Part shown: positions 41,794-50,914 of the stretch, in pieces
How positions within the stretch are numbered: position 1 is the first letter of the stretch
How the letters are laid out: every line of letters starts with the position of its first letter
Origin: Xanthomonas phaseoli pv. phaseoli
Lineage (GTDB): Bacteria; Pseudomonadota; Gammaproteobacteria; Xanthomonadales; Xanthomonadaceae
Assembly: GCA_022749655.1 (NCBI GenBank)
Contig: CP094243.1
Coordinates: 1,178,001 to 1,242,000 of the forward strand
Reading direction: 5' to 3'
DNA: 64,000 nucleotides
Position numbers and translations under genes: made by a program
Notes under the pieces: generated by a model
Seen by the model: only the letters and a program-made list of their open reading frames with translations
Database searches by the model: none
What the model was told of the DNA's origin: nothing

Positions 41794-42596
41794 GCATGAT
41801 CGACAATCCCGACAAACGCATCGCGCTGCTGATCGATGCGGACAATGCGCCGGCCGGCAAGATCGACGTGGTGCTGGCCGAAGTGGCGCGCTACGGCGTG
41901 GCCAACGTGCGCCGCGCCTACGGCAACTGGAAGAGCCCGCACCTGAAAGGCTGGGAGGCGGCATTGCACGACTACGCGATCCGCCCGATCCAGCAATTTG
42001 CCTACAGTTCCGGCAAGAACGCCTCGGACATGGCGATGGTGATCGATGCGATGGACCTGTTGTACGCACGCAATCTGGATGGATTTGCGATCGTCTCCAG
42101 CGATGCCGATTTCACGCCGCTGGTGATGCGCCTGCTGACCGACGGCATGAAGGTCTATGGCTTCGGCGAGAAGAAGACGCCGGCGCCGTTCGTCAATGCG
42201 TGCTCCAAGTTCACCTATGTCGAGGCGCTCGGGCAACAGGCGGCAGCCGCCAGCGAAACGGCTGCCGGTCGCAAGGACGCCACCGCATTACGTAGCGATA
42301 CGCGTCTGGTCCAAATGCTGCGCAATGCGATCGTCAGCGCCTGCGAAGACGATGGCTGGGCGCTGCTGAGTGCAGTCGGCAAGCAGGTGGCCAACCAGGC
42401 CTCGTTCGATCCACGCAACTATGGCTATCGCAAACTCAGCGATCTGGTACGCGCGATCGGCTTGTTCGAGATCAAGCAGGACGAACAGGCGTTGTGGGTG
42501 CGCGACGCGCCCAAGGGGGCCGCGCCAAACCGGCGCAGCCTGCCGCTGCCAAGCGCCCGGCACGCACGCCGGCCAAACCTGCAAGCAGGGGGCTGA
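41790..42596 (+). CDS. NYN-domain nuclease-like protein with LOTUS/OST-HTH domain
   Basis: A 268-residue protein. Residues 1-150 are a NYN (PIN-like) domain with the acidic metal-binding residues in IALLIDADNAPAG, NASDMAMVIDAMDLLYA and AIVSSDADFTPLVMRLL. Residues about 170-235 are an OST-HTH/LOTUS winged helix (MLRNAIVSACEDDGWALLSA, YGYRKLSDLVRAIGLFEI), probably RNA-binding. This YaaD/MARF1-like pairing suggests an RNA endonuclease. The last 30 residues (NRRSLPLPSARHARRPN) may be out of frame: the next frame reads an Ala/Lys/Pro-rich tail (AKPAQPAAAKRPARTPAKPA), and G5 runs at both ends could hide two indels. Confidence 0.83.
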   Translation: MSMIDNPDKRIALLIDADNAPAGKIDVVLAEVARYGVANVRRAYGNWKSPHLKGWEAALHDYAIRPIQQFAYSSGKNASDMAMVIDAMDLLYARNLDGFAIVSSDADFTPLVMRLLTDGMKVYGFGEKKTPAPFVNACSKFTYVEALGQQAAAASETAAGRKDATALRSDTRLVQMLRNAIVSACEDDGWALLSAVGKQVANQASFDPRNYGYRKLSDLVRAIGLFEIKQDEQALWVRDAPKGAAPNRRSLPLPSARHARRPNLQAGG

Positions 42597-42598
42597 GC

Positions 42599-43255
42599 AT
42601 GCCGCAGAACGCAAGCCTGCCCGCCGCAGCGATGCCCGCCATCACGATCTGGGGGCGGCGCAATTCCAGCAATGTGCGCAAGGTGTTGTGGTGCGCCGAA
42701 GAAGCCGGAGTGGCCTACAGCTCGATCGAGGTGGGCGGCGCGTTCGGCGGCAACGACACGCCGGCCTATCGCGCAATGAATCCGAACGGCGTGGTGCCGA
42801 CCTTGCAGGATGGCGCGCTGGTGCTGTGGGAATCCAATGCGATCGTGCGCTATCTGGCCGCGCAATACGCGCCGGCGTTGTATCCGCATGCGCCGGCCGA
42901 ACGCGCGCTGGGCGACCGCTGGATGGATTGGACCACCTCCACTTTCGCCGGCGTGTTTCGCGACCTGTTCTGGGGCATTGTGCGCACGCCGCAGGCCGAG
43001 CGCGATCACGCACGCATTGCGGCGGCGTTGACCCGGTCGGGCGAGTTGCTCGCACGTGCCGATGCGGCATTGGCGCAGCAGCCGTACCTGTCCGGCGAGC
43101 AGTTCGCGATGGGCGATATACCACTGGGCAGCTTCATCTACGCGTGGTTCGAAATGCCGATCGAGCGCCCCGAATTGCCGCATCTGCAGGCCTGGTATGC
43201 GCGCCTGCGTGCGCGGCCGGCGTACCGGCGCGCGGTGATGACTGCGCTGACCTGA
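42599..43255 (+). CDS. Glutathione S-transferase family protein
   Basis: A 218-residue two-domain GST. The N-terminal thioredoxin fold has ITIWGRRNSSNVRKVLWCAE, the cis-Pro of GVVPTLQDG and the glutathione-binding WESNAIVRYLAAQYA. The helical C-terminal domain ends ELPHLQAWYARLRARPAYRR. The first Ser/Asn of RRNSSN is in the catalytic position, as in theta/beta-like bacterial GSTs. It starts two bases after the NYN stop, so the two are co-transcribed. A second possible ATG is 33 bases inside. The substrate is unknown. Confidence 0.87.
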   Translation: MPQNASLPAAAMPAITIWGRRNSSNVRKVLWCAEEAGVAYSSIEVGGAFGGNDTPAYRAMNPNGVVPTLQDGALVLWESNAIVRYLAAQYAPALYPHAPAERALGDRWMDWTTSTFAGVFRDLFWGIVRTPQAERDHARIAAALTRSGELLARADAALAQQPYLSGEQFAMGDIPLGSFIYAWFEMPIERPELPHLQAWYARLRARPAYRRAVMTALT

Positions 43256-43527
43256 GTGCCGCGCCGTCGCTGAGTCAATGCGATTCACCACAGGCACCGC
43301 ACGCGCTGCCGACCCGGCACATTGCTGCAAGCCACTGGGCCTTGTACATCACCCAGACAGGTAGCCTGCGGTGTTGTTGGAGCGCGCCCGGGTGCGAGGG
43401 CATTCCCGTCGTGCCACATCGCGCCCGGGTGCGCCGCTACCAAAGATCACGCACGTGTGCTTCATGACCTGGGCACAGCGCGCAAAACCTGGGTCTGGCT
43501 TGTGCTCCATGGTCGAGACGCCTTGCG

Positions 43528-45750
43528 CTAATACAGGTCGATCGGGTCCACATCCAGCGACCAGCGCACACGGCGGGCTTGCGGTAGCGCATAGATGGCC
43601 GGCAGTTGGGTGTCGAGCAGGCGATGCAATGCCGCGCGTTGTTGCGCCGACAACAGCAGCTGCGTGCGCTGGAAGCCGGCGCGGCGCGGCATCGGTGCCG
43701 GCATCGGGCCGTAGCATTCCACCGCGGCAAACGCCGGCGATTGCGTGCCGGGCTCGGCGCTGGTCAAACTGCGCACCGCCAGCAGGAATTGGTTGGCTGC
43801 GGCCACATCCTTGGCTTCGGCACGGAACAAGGCCAGGTGCGCGAAGGGAGGGAATCCGGCCGCTTCGCGCTGTTGCAGTTCGGCATCGGCAAAGGCGTGG
43901 TAGCCGCCATTGACCAGGGTCTGCAGCAAGGGGTGTTCGGGGTGATGGGTCTGCAACCAGACTTCGCCCGGCCGGTCGGCGCGCCCGGCGCGTCCGGCCA
44001 CCTGGATCAACTGCTGGGCCAGTTTCTCCGCGGCGCGGAAGTCGGCCGAAAACAGGCCTTCGTCGATGCCGACCACCACCACCATGGTCAGCCGCGGCAG
44101 GTCGTGGCCCTTGGCCAGGATCTGCGTGCCCACCAGGATGCCGGCCTCGGTGCCGAGCCGGGCGAGCTGGGTTTCCAGTGCGTCGCGGCGCTGGGTGGTG
44201 CTGCGGTCGATGCGTACCACCGGGAAATCCGGAAACGCCTCGGTCAGGCGCTCTTCCAGCCGCTCGGTGCCGATGCCCTGCGGCTGCAGCGCTAGGCTGG
44301 CGCAGGCCGGGCAGGCCAGCGGTGCGGGTTGGCGCGCGCCGCAGTGGTGGCACTGCAGGCGGCGGCCGCCGGCATGCACGGTCATCGGCGTCTGGTGCAG
44401 CGGCGTGCTGCAGCGCTGGCAGGCGGCGGTCCAGCCGCAGTCGTGGCACAGCAGCACCGGTGCATAGCCGCGGCGGTTCTTGAACACCAGGACCTGTTCG
44501 CCACGCGCCAGGGTGGCGCCGATACCGGCCAGCACCTCGGGCGACAGGCCGTCCTTGAGCGGGCGCTTGCGCACGTCGAGCACCCGCACGCGCGGCGGAC
44601 GCGCGTCGCCGGCGCGCCGCGACAGACGCAGATGCTGGTAGCGGCCGGAATAGGCGTTGTGCAGGCTTTCCAGCGAGGGCGTGGCGCTGCCCAGGATCAC
44701 CGGCACATCCAGCGCCTTGCCGCGTACCAGGGCGAAATCGCGCGCGTGATAGCGGATGCCGTCCTGCTGCTTGTAGCTGCCGTCGTGCTCTTCGTCGATC
44801 ACGATCAGGCCGGCGTTGGGCAGCGGGGTGAACACCGCCGAGCGGGTGCCGACGATCAGCTTGGCCTCGCCGCGCCAGGCCGCCGCCCATACCCGGGCGC
44901 GTTCGCCATCGGACAGGCCCGAGTGCAGCGCGTGCACCGGCACGCCCAGACGGCTACGGAAGCGGCCCAGGGTCTGCGGGGTCAGGCCGATCTCCGGCAC
45001 CAGCACCAACGCCTGCTTGCCGGCAGCCAGGCAATCGGCGATCGCTTGCAGGTAGACCTCGGTCTTGCCGCTGCCGGTGACGCCGTCGAGCAGGTAGGTG
45101 GCAAAGCCGCTGTGCGCGCGGACTGCGGCGGCGGCCGCCTGCTGTTCGTCGTTGAGCGGCGGGCCGCTGCCGGGGCGCGGCGGGATGGCGTCGGCCGGCA
45201 CTGCCACGCGCTGGGCGTAGTTGCGTTTGGCCAGGCTGTGCGCGGCCTGCCGCCACTGCGGCAGCAGCGGGTCCAACTGCCCTTCGCCCACTGCGCCGGT
45301 CAGCAGCAAGGCCGCCAGCAGGGCGGGGCGGCTGCCCGCACGCAGGCTGGCGGCACCGCTGCGACCGGCTTCGGTCAGCTGCCAGGCCCAGGCGTGGGTG
45401 TCGGCCAGCGGTTCGCCGCGGCGCAGCGGGCCGGGCAGGGCGCTGGCCTGGGCCTCGCCGAGCGGGGCGTGGGTGTAGCGGGCCAGCCAGTGCAGCGAGC
45501 GCGCCAGTTCATCGACCAGCAGCGGGGCCTGGTCGCACCACGCCAGTGCCGGGCGCAAGCCGTCGGCCGCGGGCAGTTGCCTGATCTCCACCACGACCCC
45601 GACCAACTCGCGTGGCCCGAACGGCACCCGCACCCGGCAGCCGACCCGCGCCGGGTCGGTCAACGGCGCATCGGTCGGAGGCAGATAGTCGAACAACTGG
45701 GGCAGCGGCACCGGCAAGGCGACGCGCAGGGTGGCGACGGTCGAAGGCAT
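43528..45750 (-). CDS. priA: Primosomal replication-restart helicase PriA
   Basis: A 740-residue PriA that reloads the replisome at collapsed forks. The 3'-DNA-binding domain starts LRVALPVPLPQLFDYLPP. The helicase core has Walker A GVTGSGKTEVY (about residue 226) and a DEEH box (IVIDEEHDGSYKQQD, about 320). The zinc-binding insert carries eight cysteines (CHDCGWTAACQRC, then CHHCG and CPAC, about 436-482). Motif VI is QLIQVAGRAGRADRPGEV. The start at 45750 matches the family. Its upstream region holds a palindromic pair of DnaA boxes about 140 bp from the start. Confidence 0.95.
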   Translation of the reverse strand: MPSTVATLRVALPVPLPQLFDYLPPTDAPLTDPARVGCRVRVPFGPRELVGVVVEIRQLPAADGLRPALAWCDQAPLLVDELARSLHWLARYTHAPLGEAQASALPGPLRRGEPLADTHAWAWQLTEAGRSGAASLRAGSRPALLAALLLTGAVGEGQLDPLLPQWRQAAHSLAKRNYAQRVAVPADAIPPRPGSGPPLNDEQQAAAAAVRAHSGFATYLLDGVTGSGKTEVYLQAIADCLAAGKQALVLVPEIGLTPQTLGRFRSRLGVPVHALHSGLSDGERARVWAAAWRGEAKLIVGTRSAVFTPLPNAGLIVIDEEHDGSYKQQDGIRYHARDFALVRGKALDVPVILGSATPSLESLHNAYSGRYQHLRLSRRAGDARPPRVRVLDVRKRPLKDGLSPEVLAGIGATLARGEQVLVFKNRRGYAPVLLCHDCGWTAACQRCSTPLHQTPMTVHAGGRRLQCHHCGARQPAPLACPACASLALQPQGIGTERLEERLTEAFPDFPVVRIDRSTTQRRDALETQLARLGTEAGILVGTQILAKGHDLPRLTMVVVVGIDEGLFSADFRAAEKLAQQLIQVAGRAGRADRPGEVWLQTHHPEHPLLQTLVNGGYHAFADAELQQREAAGFPPFAHLALFRAEAKDVAAANQFLLAVRSLTSAEPGTQSPAFAAVECYGPMPAPMPRRAGFQRTQLLLSAQQRAALHRLLDTQLPAIYALPQARRVRWSLDVDPIDLY

Positions 45751-45886
45751 CCGACCAGTCTACCCACCCTGTCCAGAGGCCGGCAGCCGCCTCCGAATCG
45801 GCCCGAATCCGCGTCGAGGCAGCGGCCGCGTTTCTGTGACGGAAGTGATAAATACGACGTAAACCTATGTGAGGGTTAAGGAAACG

Positions 45887-45915
45887 GGTTTATCCACACT
45901 GGCTGTGGATAAACC
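45887..45915. promoter_or_regulatory. Palindromic pair of perfect DnaA boxes
   Basis: GGTTTATCCACA (45887-45898), spacer CTGGC, TGTGGATAAACC (45904-45915): perfect 12-bp arms. Each arm contains the consensus DnaA box TTATCCACA (45890-45898 plus strand, 45904-45912 minus strand). It lies about 140 bp upstream of priA. It is probably a DnaA-binding control or titration site. Confidence 0.7.
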
Positions 45916-45992
45916 TGTGAATTAGTGTCGTGCTCCACGCTGTGATGATGGATTCACTAGCCTCTGCAACCTCTTGGACATTTTTTAGCCAA

Positions 45993-46029
45993 CATGCATA
46001 AGTCGATAAATTTTAATCACTTATGCGTG
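45993..46029. repeat. AT-rich interrupted inverted repeat
   Basis: CATGCATAAGT (45993-46003) and ACTTATGCGTG (46019-46029) match in inverted orientation with one mismatch. The 15-base spacer (CGATAAATTTTAATC) is itself nearly palindromic. It may be an operator or a melting-prone site 80-110 bp to the right of the DnaA boxes. Confidence 0.55.
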
Positions 46030-46218
46030 AAACACGAATGCAACAAAGAAAAAACAACAGTTGACAGACGCCTGCGTATCGGCATGTCTGCCGCTGTGCA
46101 CAACCCGCCGCGGCGGCCGGCACGGCCAGTGTGAAGGCGGAGCGGGGCCGGGCCGATCTGTCAAGCCATCGGCGGGGGCAATCGCGTCGGTATCATGCCG
46201 GCCGATGCTGGAGTTCTC

Positions 46219-47247
46219 ATGACCGTAGTCCCCGACGCCCCCGTGACCCCCGCTGCGCTAGCTGCCTTCTTGCGTGGTGTGGAACGCCGGGGTCTGGTGC
46301 TCGCACAATTGCAATGCGGCGACGTGGCCGCCGCCGAGCGCGCACTTGCAGCGGCCTTGCGCGCCTTCAGCAGCCAGGCGGCAGGTCGGCCGATGGCAGG
46401 CTGGCCGATGCGCTTCTGGAGCCTGCTGGCCACCGCGCCACCGTTGCGGCGCGAGCCGATGCCGGGCACGTGGCTGCCCCCATTCACCGCCTTGGGCCGG
46501 ATGCAGACTGCCGACCGCCTGGCGCTGCTGCTGCGGATCGTGGCCGGGCTGGAAGAAGGCGTGGCCAGCGAGGTGCAAGGCGTCGACGCGGCGGACTACC
46601 GGCAAGCGCTGGCGCGTGCCTGCCCGCGCGATGCCGCCGGCAACCCGGATGCCCAGGCCTGGCGGGCCCTGGCCGAGGCGGCGCAAGTGGAACTACGCGA
46701 CCTGAGCCCGGCCCAGTTGACCCGGCTGGGCCAGCTCCGCGATTCGGCCCTGGCCGGAATGCCGCTGCATACTGCCGCGCCGGCCCAGTCGGCACCGGCG
46801 CCGCGTCGTCCGGCCGCCGCCCGCGCTCGGCGGCAATGGCGGTGGCCGCGGCTGGAGCGCCGCCACGCCGGCATGGCGCTGGGCGTGCTGGCGGTGGCAT
46901 TGCTGCTGGCAGTGCTGGGCTGGTGGTGGACCCACCGCCGGCCCGCGCTTCCTCCCGAGCCTGTCTCGCAGGCGCCTGCCGGCGTGCTGCACGTGACCGA
47001 CGCGGCGCCGGTACTGGTGGAAGAACTCCCGGCGTCCGACCTGCCGGATGCCGTGGCCACGCCGGGCCTGGATCCGCGCGACCAGGCGATGTTGGCCGAC
47101 CCGGATCTGGAGCTGGCCCGCGCGGCGGACTTCTATGCCTGGTATGCCGCCGGCCACCCGGTGCCGGTCGATGAATCCGGTGCGCATGCCACCGCGGCCG
47201 AGCAGCCTTCCGCCCCTCTGGAGACGGTCGATGATGAAACCAACTGA
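46219..47247 (+). CDS. Sigma-factor-like domain fused to a membrane helix; function unknown
   Basis: A 342-residue protein; the ATG at 46219 has GGAG six bases upstream, and an ATG 24 bases earlier is possible. Residues about 5-180 faintly resemble a degenerate ECF sigma factor: FLRGVERRGLVLAQLQCGD (region 2-like) and RLALLLRIVAGLEEGVASEV followed by YRQALARACPRD (region 4-like, where a helix-turn-helix would be). A basic stretch and one membrane helix (MALGVLAVALLLAVLGWWW, about 217-238) follow, with an acidic outer part (PDLELARAADFYAWYAAGH). Its end overlaps the DUF3106 start by 17 bases. No firm assignment; sigma ancestry is inference. Confidence 0.6.
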   Translation: MTVVPDAPVTPAALAAFLRGVERRGLVLAQLQCGDVAAAERALAAALRAFSSQAAGRPMAGWPMRFWSLLATAPPLRREPMPGTWLPPFTALGRMQTADRLALLLRIVAGLEEGVASEVQGVDAADYRQALARACPRDAAGNPDAQAWRALAEAAQVELRDLSPAQLTRLGQLRDSALAGMPLHTAAPAQSAPAPRRPAAARARRQWRWPRLERRHAGMALGVLAVALLLAVLGWWWTHRRPALPPEPVSQAPAGVLHVTDAAPVLVEELPASDLPDAVATPGLDPRDQAMLADPDLELARAADFYAWYAAGHPVPVDESGAHATAAEQPSAPLETVDDETN

Positions 47248-47833
47248 GTGGTGCGGCTTGCTGCTCTGCGCGTTTGCCGGCGTCGCCGGCGCGCAGCGCT
47301 TGCCGACGCCGCTGGAAGAATCCGCCGCTGCTCCCGCCGCGTCCACCTCCGCTGCCGCAGCGCCGAATACAGCGCCGAGCGCCGCGCAGCAACGCGCACG
47401 CTGGGCGGCGATGACGCCTGCGCAGCAAGCCGAGCTGCGTGCCCGCTACGCCGCCTGGAAGGGGCTGACGGCCACCGACCGCGTGGTGTTGCGCCAGGCA
47501 CGCGAGCGGCTGCAAGCCTTGCCCGAAGATCAGCAACGCGCGTTGCGCACCCAGTTCGGCGCGATGGACCGCCTGCATCGCGACGGCTGGCGCCTGGGCT
47601 CGCAGGTGGGGGCGTTCTATGCCCAGTTGCAGCCGTTGATCGGCTACGTGCAGCCCAACCAGCGCGAGGCCATGCTGGCCGCGCTGCGCAGCCTGGACGC
47701 CGGCCAGCTGGAGCAACTGGCAGTGCTGGCACAGCGCACCCCGCCCCAGGAGCGCGACGGCTTGCGCGAGGCCTTCCTGGCCGAAGCGCCGGCCACCCGC
47801 AACGCCTGGTTGAAGCGCCAGCTGGCGCGTTGA
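47231..47833 (+). CDS. DUF3106-family secreted protein
   Basis: A 200-residue protein with a signal peptide (WCGLLLCAFAGVAGA) and an Ala/Ser-rich linker. The DUF3106 pattern is clear: RARWAAMTPAQQAELRARYA, then DRVVLRQARERLQALPEDQQ. The mature part is helical and rich in Gln/Arg/Ala. Two adjacent ATGs (47231 and 47234) are possible starts. It overlaps the upstream sigma-like membrane protein gene, so the two are co-expressed and may act together. The function is unknown. Confidence 0.8.
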   Translation: MMKPTEWCGLLLCAFAGVAGAQRLPTPLEESAAAPAASTSAAAAPNTAPSAAQQRARWAAMTPAQQAELRARYAAWKGLTATDRVVLRQARERLQALPEDQQRALRTQFGAMDRLHRDGWRLGSQVGAFYAQLQPLIGYVQPNQREAMLAALRSLDAGQLEQLAVLAQRTPPQERDGLREAFLAEAPATRNAWLKRQLAR

Positions 47834-48017
47834 TCGCTCGCCACCGGTTCGTCGCCGTCGGCGCGCGCCATACTTCTTGGTGTTGCGCCGGTGACACCGG
47901 TTCAAGCGGCTGCTTCTTTCCATACTGCCGCTCCACACGCGCCGCACCCGGCTCCGGTATCGCTGCGTCGCGCTGCAATGCGGCTGTTCTCGCGCAAGCG
48001 TCTCTGCAATCGGCGCG

Positions 48018-49186
48018 TCAAAGGCGCGCCAGACTCGCCACCATCAACAGCGCCGCGGCCACGGTCACCAACACCAGGTACACCCCGCTCAGGCCGATGT
48101 ACTTGAGCATGGTGACCAGCCAGGACTGCGCGTACACGCGCCGCTGCATCCATAGCAGATACACCGGCATCCACAGCGTCAGCCCGAACTGCACGACCCC
48201 GATACTCCAGGTGATCGGGCTGGCGATGTGCGCCAGCGCATCGCTGAGCAGCGACAACAGCAGCTGCGTCAGCAGGTTCAGGCACAGGAAGGCGTGGCTG
48301 TACAACGCCACCACCAGATGCTCCAGATACACCTGCCCGCTGCGCACGTAGAACACCCGCAACAGCAGTGCAAAAACAGCGGCACCAGCACCAGCAATGC
48401 AGACGGTACCGCTGCGAAGAACGCGTTGTAGAGCAGCTGCGGATCGCTGCGCAGCCGTGGCAGGTTGTCGCGGATATGGCGAAGCTGGGTATTGATCCAG
48501 CGGTTGGCGAACTGCGGTAGCGCCGCATAGTGCAGTGGGTTGCTCACCGGGTCCCACGGCTTGCCCATCACCGAAAAGAACGTGCTGTCGCTGTTTGCCT
48601 CTGCGGTGGGCACGGCGCTGGTCGGACGCGCGTCGGCTTGCAGCTGCGTCAGACGACGTTGCGCTTGCGCGTTGGCACGCGCGATGCCGGCGTCCATGCT
48701 GTCGCGTGCGATGCCGCTCGGCACGGCCGCGCGTGTCTGCGTCAGCGTCTCGACCAACTGCCTGCGTACCGCTTCCACCTGCGCCGGCGTGCGTGCATGT
48801 GCGAAATCCTTGGGAACCGTGGTCTGGCTGGTGCCGGGCGCAGCTGCGCTATCGCTGTCTGCGTCTGATGCATGCACCGCGATGCGCGCGATGAAGAACG
48901 TCAACAGGCTCAGGACCAGGAACAGTCGCATCGGCGCCACGTAACGCACGCGTTGGCCGCCCAGGAAACGCTGCACCACGCGTCCGGGCACCAGCAGATC
49001 GCGCAGGGTGCGGAAAATGCGCCCATCCAGATGTCAGAACGATTCGAAGACTTCTTCCACCGCATGGGCGACGCTGCGCACCGGGTTGTGCGCGCTTTGC
49101 CCGCAAGCGTGGCAATACGCCCCCTGCAAGGCAGTCGCGCAATTTTCGCAGGCCGTGGGATGGTGCGCGGTCGAATGCGGTGACAT
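48018..49186 (-). pseudogene. DUF3667 membrane protein, broken by an in-frame stop and a frameshift
   Basis: The N-terminus has the DUF3667 zinc-ribbon-like start (CENCATALQGAYCHACGQ) and runs to VAHAVEEVFESF, where a TGA (49034-49036) replaces the expected Trp; the same frame then continues as HLDGRIFRTLRDLLVPGRVV. Further on there are membrane segments (MRLFLVLSLLTFFIARIAV). The frame shifts at the A5 run 48372-48376 (T5 on the coding strand), after which LLLRVFYVRSGQVYLEHLVV and the remaining helices follow. The shift fits a lost base, but the stop needs a substitution (TGG to TGA), so this may be a real pseudogene. The function of the family is unknown. Confidence 0.75.
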
Positions 49187-49453
49187 GAGCCAGTTCCGGT
49201 TGGCGAGTCGGGGAAGGCGCGTTGCCGTCCACCCGATCCCGAAAGAACGGCGTTTGGCGCACGCGTGCAACGGTGTCCCGCGCCGGCCCGGTTGTGCAGC
49301 AGCCTTCGCGTTTTGCCCGCGCGCAGTCGCGCAGCGGGCTCTACCCAGCTGCGCGGCAAGGCCGCAGTCGGAATAGGCGTAAGATAGCCGGCCCGCGCGA
49401 CCCGGTGCCAGCGCCTCCCGGCACGGCCGTAGTCCGCGCAGCGATCGGTTGTC

Positions 49454-50830
49454 ATGTCTGTTTCTTCTGCACCCCCGTCCGCGACGCCAGGCTTCGCCTC
49501 GGAAGTGCGCACCACCGGCCTGCTTGCGTTGCCGCTGGTGCTCGGCCACGTTTCCACCGGCCTGATCGGTTTTGTCGACAACGTCATCGCCGGCCACCAC
49601 GGCACCGCCACGCTGGCTGCGGTCACCATCGGCACCTCGCTGCTGTGGCTGCCGATGCTGGTGCCGATCGGCACCTTGATCTCGTTGACTGCCTCGGTCT
49701 CGCAATTGCTCGGCGCCGGCCGCGAGCGCGAGATCGGGCCGCTGTTCCGGCAGGCGCTGTGGCTGTCGCTGGGGTTGAGTGCGCTGATGTTCGTGTTCTT
49801 GAGCGTGGTGCCGCCGTTGCTGCCCACCTTCGGGATCGCAGCGGACATCGTGCCCGGCGCCACCGCGTTCCTGCATGCGGTGCGCTGGGGCGTGCCGGCG
49901 CTGACCTTCTACTTCTGCATGCGCTACCTCAGCGAGGGCATGCACTGGACGCTGCCCACCATGCTGCTGGGCTTTGGCGGTCTGCTGGTGCTGGCACCGG
50001 TGGGCTATGCGCTGACCTATGGCAAGTTCGGCTTCGCCGAGCACGGTGCCGAAGGGCTGGGCATGGCCTCGGCCATCACCATGTGGGTGCAGGCGAGCGT
50101 ATTTGCGCTGTATCTGTGGCGCGCGCGGCGGTTTGCGCATCTGCAATTGTTCGCCCACCTGGAAGGACCGCGCTGGCGCGCCATCGGCGAGTTGCTACGC
50201 ACCGGCTTGCCGATCGGCATCACCGTGCTGATGGAAGGCGGGTTGTTCATCGTCACGGCGTTGTTGATCGGCCGGCTGGGCTCCACCGAAGCGGCGGCGC
50301 ACCAGATTGCGATCAACGTCGCGCAACTGTGTTTCATGATCCCGATGGGCGTGGCCGAGGCCACCACCGTGCGCGTGGGCCACGCAGTGGGCCGCGGCGA
50401 CCCGCTGGCGATGCGGCGCGCGGCCTGGGCCGGCTATGCCATCGTGCTGGGCACGCAGGCGTTCTCGGCCAGCGCGCTGCTGCTGGGCCACGACGCCATC
50501 GTCGGCGTCTATACCGACGATGTGGCGGTGGCCGCGCTGGCGTCGGTGTTGCTGTTGTTTGCTGCCACGTTCCAGTTCCCCGACGGCATCCAGGTGCTCT
50601 CGGCCGGCGCGCTGCGCGGGCTCAAGGACACCCGCGTGCCGATGTTCTTGGCGATGTTTTCCTATTGGGGCGTGGGCATGCCGATCGGCGCCGGGCTCGG
50701 CCTGGGGCTGGGCTGGGGACCGAAGGGCATGTGGGTGGGCCTGATCCTGGGCCTGACGGTGGCGTCGATCCTGATGGGGCTGCGCTTCCGCCAGACTAGC
50801 CGGCGGCTGACCACTACCGTGACACCCTGA
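49454..50830 (+). CDS. MATE-family multidrug efflux transporter (NorM-like)
   Basis: A 458-residue protein with twelve membrane segments in two bundles. The first has LLALPLVLGHVSTGLIGFVD and TLAAVTIGTSLLWLPML. The second repeat has TGLPIGITVLMEGGLFIV with the conserved Glu, and AAAHQIAINVAQLCFMIPMG. The motif MGVAEATTVRVGHAVGRGD is typical of NorM-type MATE pumps, which export cationic drugs or metabolites by Na+ or H+ antiport. It starts at the ATG at 49454. The sppA gene follows on the same strand after 84 bp. Confidence 0.92.
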   Translation: MSVSSAPPSATPGFASEVRTTGLLALPLVLGHVSTGLIGFVDNVIAGHHGTATLAAVTIGTSLLWLPMLVPIGTLISLTASVSQLLGAGREREIGPLFRQALWLSLGLSALMFVFLSVVPPLLPTFGIAADIVPGATAFLHAVRWGVPALTFYFCMRYLSEGMHWTLPTMLLGFGGLLVLAPVGYALTYGKFGFAEHGAEGLGMASAITMWVQASVFALYLWRARRFAHLQLFAHLEGPRWRAIGELLRTGLPIGITVLMEGGLFIVTALLIGRLGSTEAAAHQIAINVAQLCFMIPMGVAEATTVRVGHAVGRGDPLAMRRAAWAGYAIVLGTQAFSASALLLGHDAIVGVYTDDVAVAALASVLLLFAATFQFPDGIQVLSAGALRGLKDTRVPMFLAMFSYWGVGMPIGAGLGLGLGWGPKGMWVGLILGLTVASILMGLRFRQTSRRLTTTVTP

Positions 50831-50914
50831 CTTCCAGCGCATGCCGCGCGCGCTGCGCAGCCGGTATGCTGGGCACCATCGATCTGTATGCAGCGTCTTT
50901 CGACGGAGCTTTCC

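Larger units (their letters stand above)
45751..46218. other. AT-rich divergent intergenic region (468 bp)
   Basis: Separates priA (minus) from the sigma-like gene (plus). Its centre (about 45860-46075) is clearly richer in A+T than the rest of the window, with ATTTTTTAGCC, ATAAATTTTAATC and AAAGAAAAAACAACA stretches. It contains the DnaA-box palindrome at 45887-45915 and an AT-rich dyad at 45993-46029. I see no gene in it. Confidence 0.7.

Noticed and set aside
45887..46029. A chromosomal replication origin
   Set aside because: Only two DnaA boxes are present, with no dnaA, dnaN, gyrB or rpmH nearby; a regulatory or titration site fits better.
49034..49036. TGA read as selenocysteine in the DUF3667 gene
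   Set aside because: The expected residue is Trp, no redox motif surrounds it and no SECIS-like hairpin directly follows.
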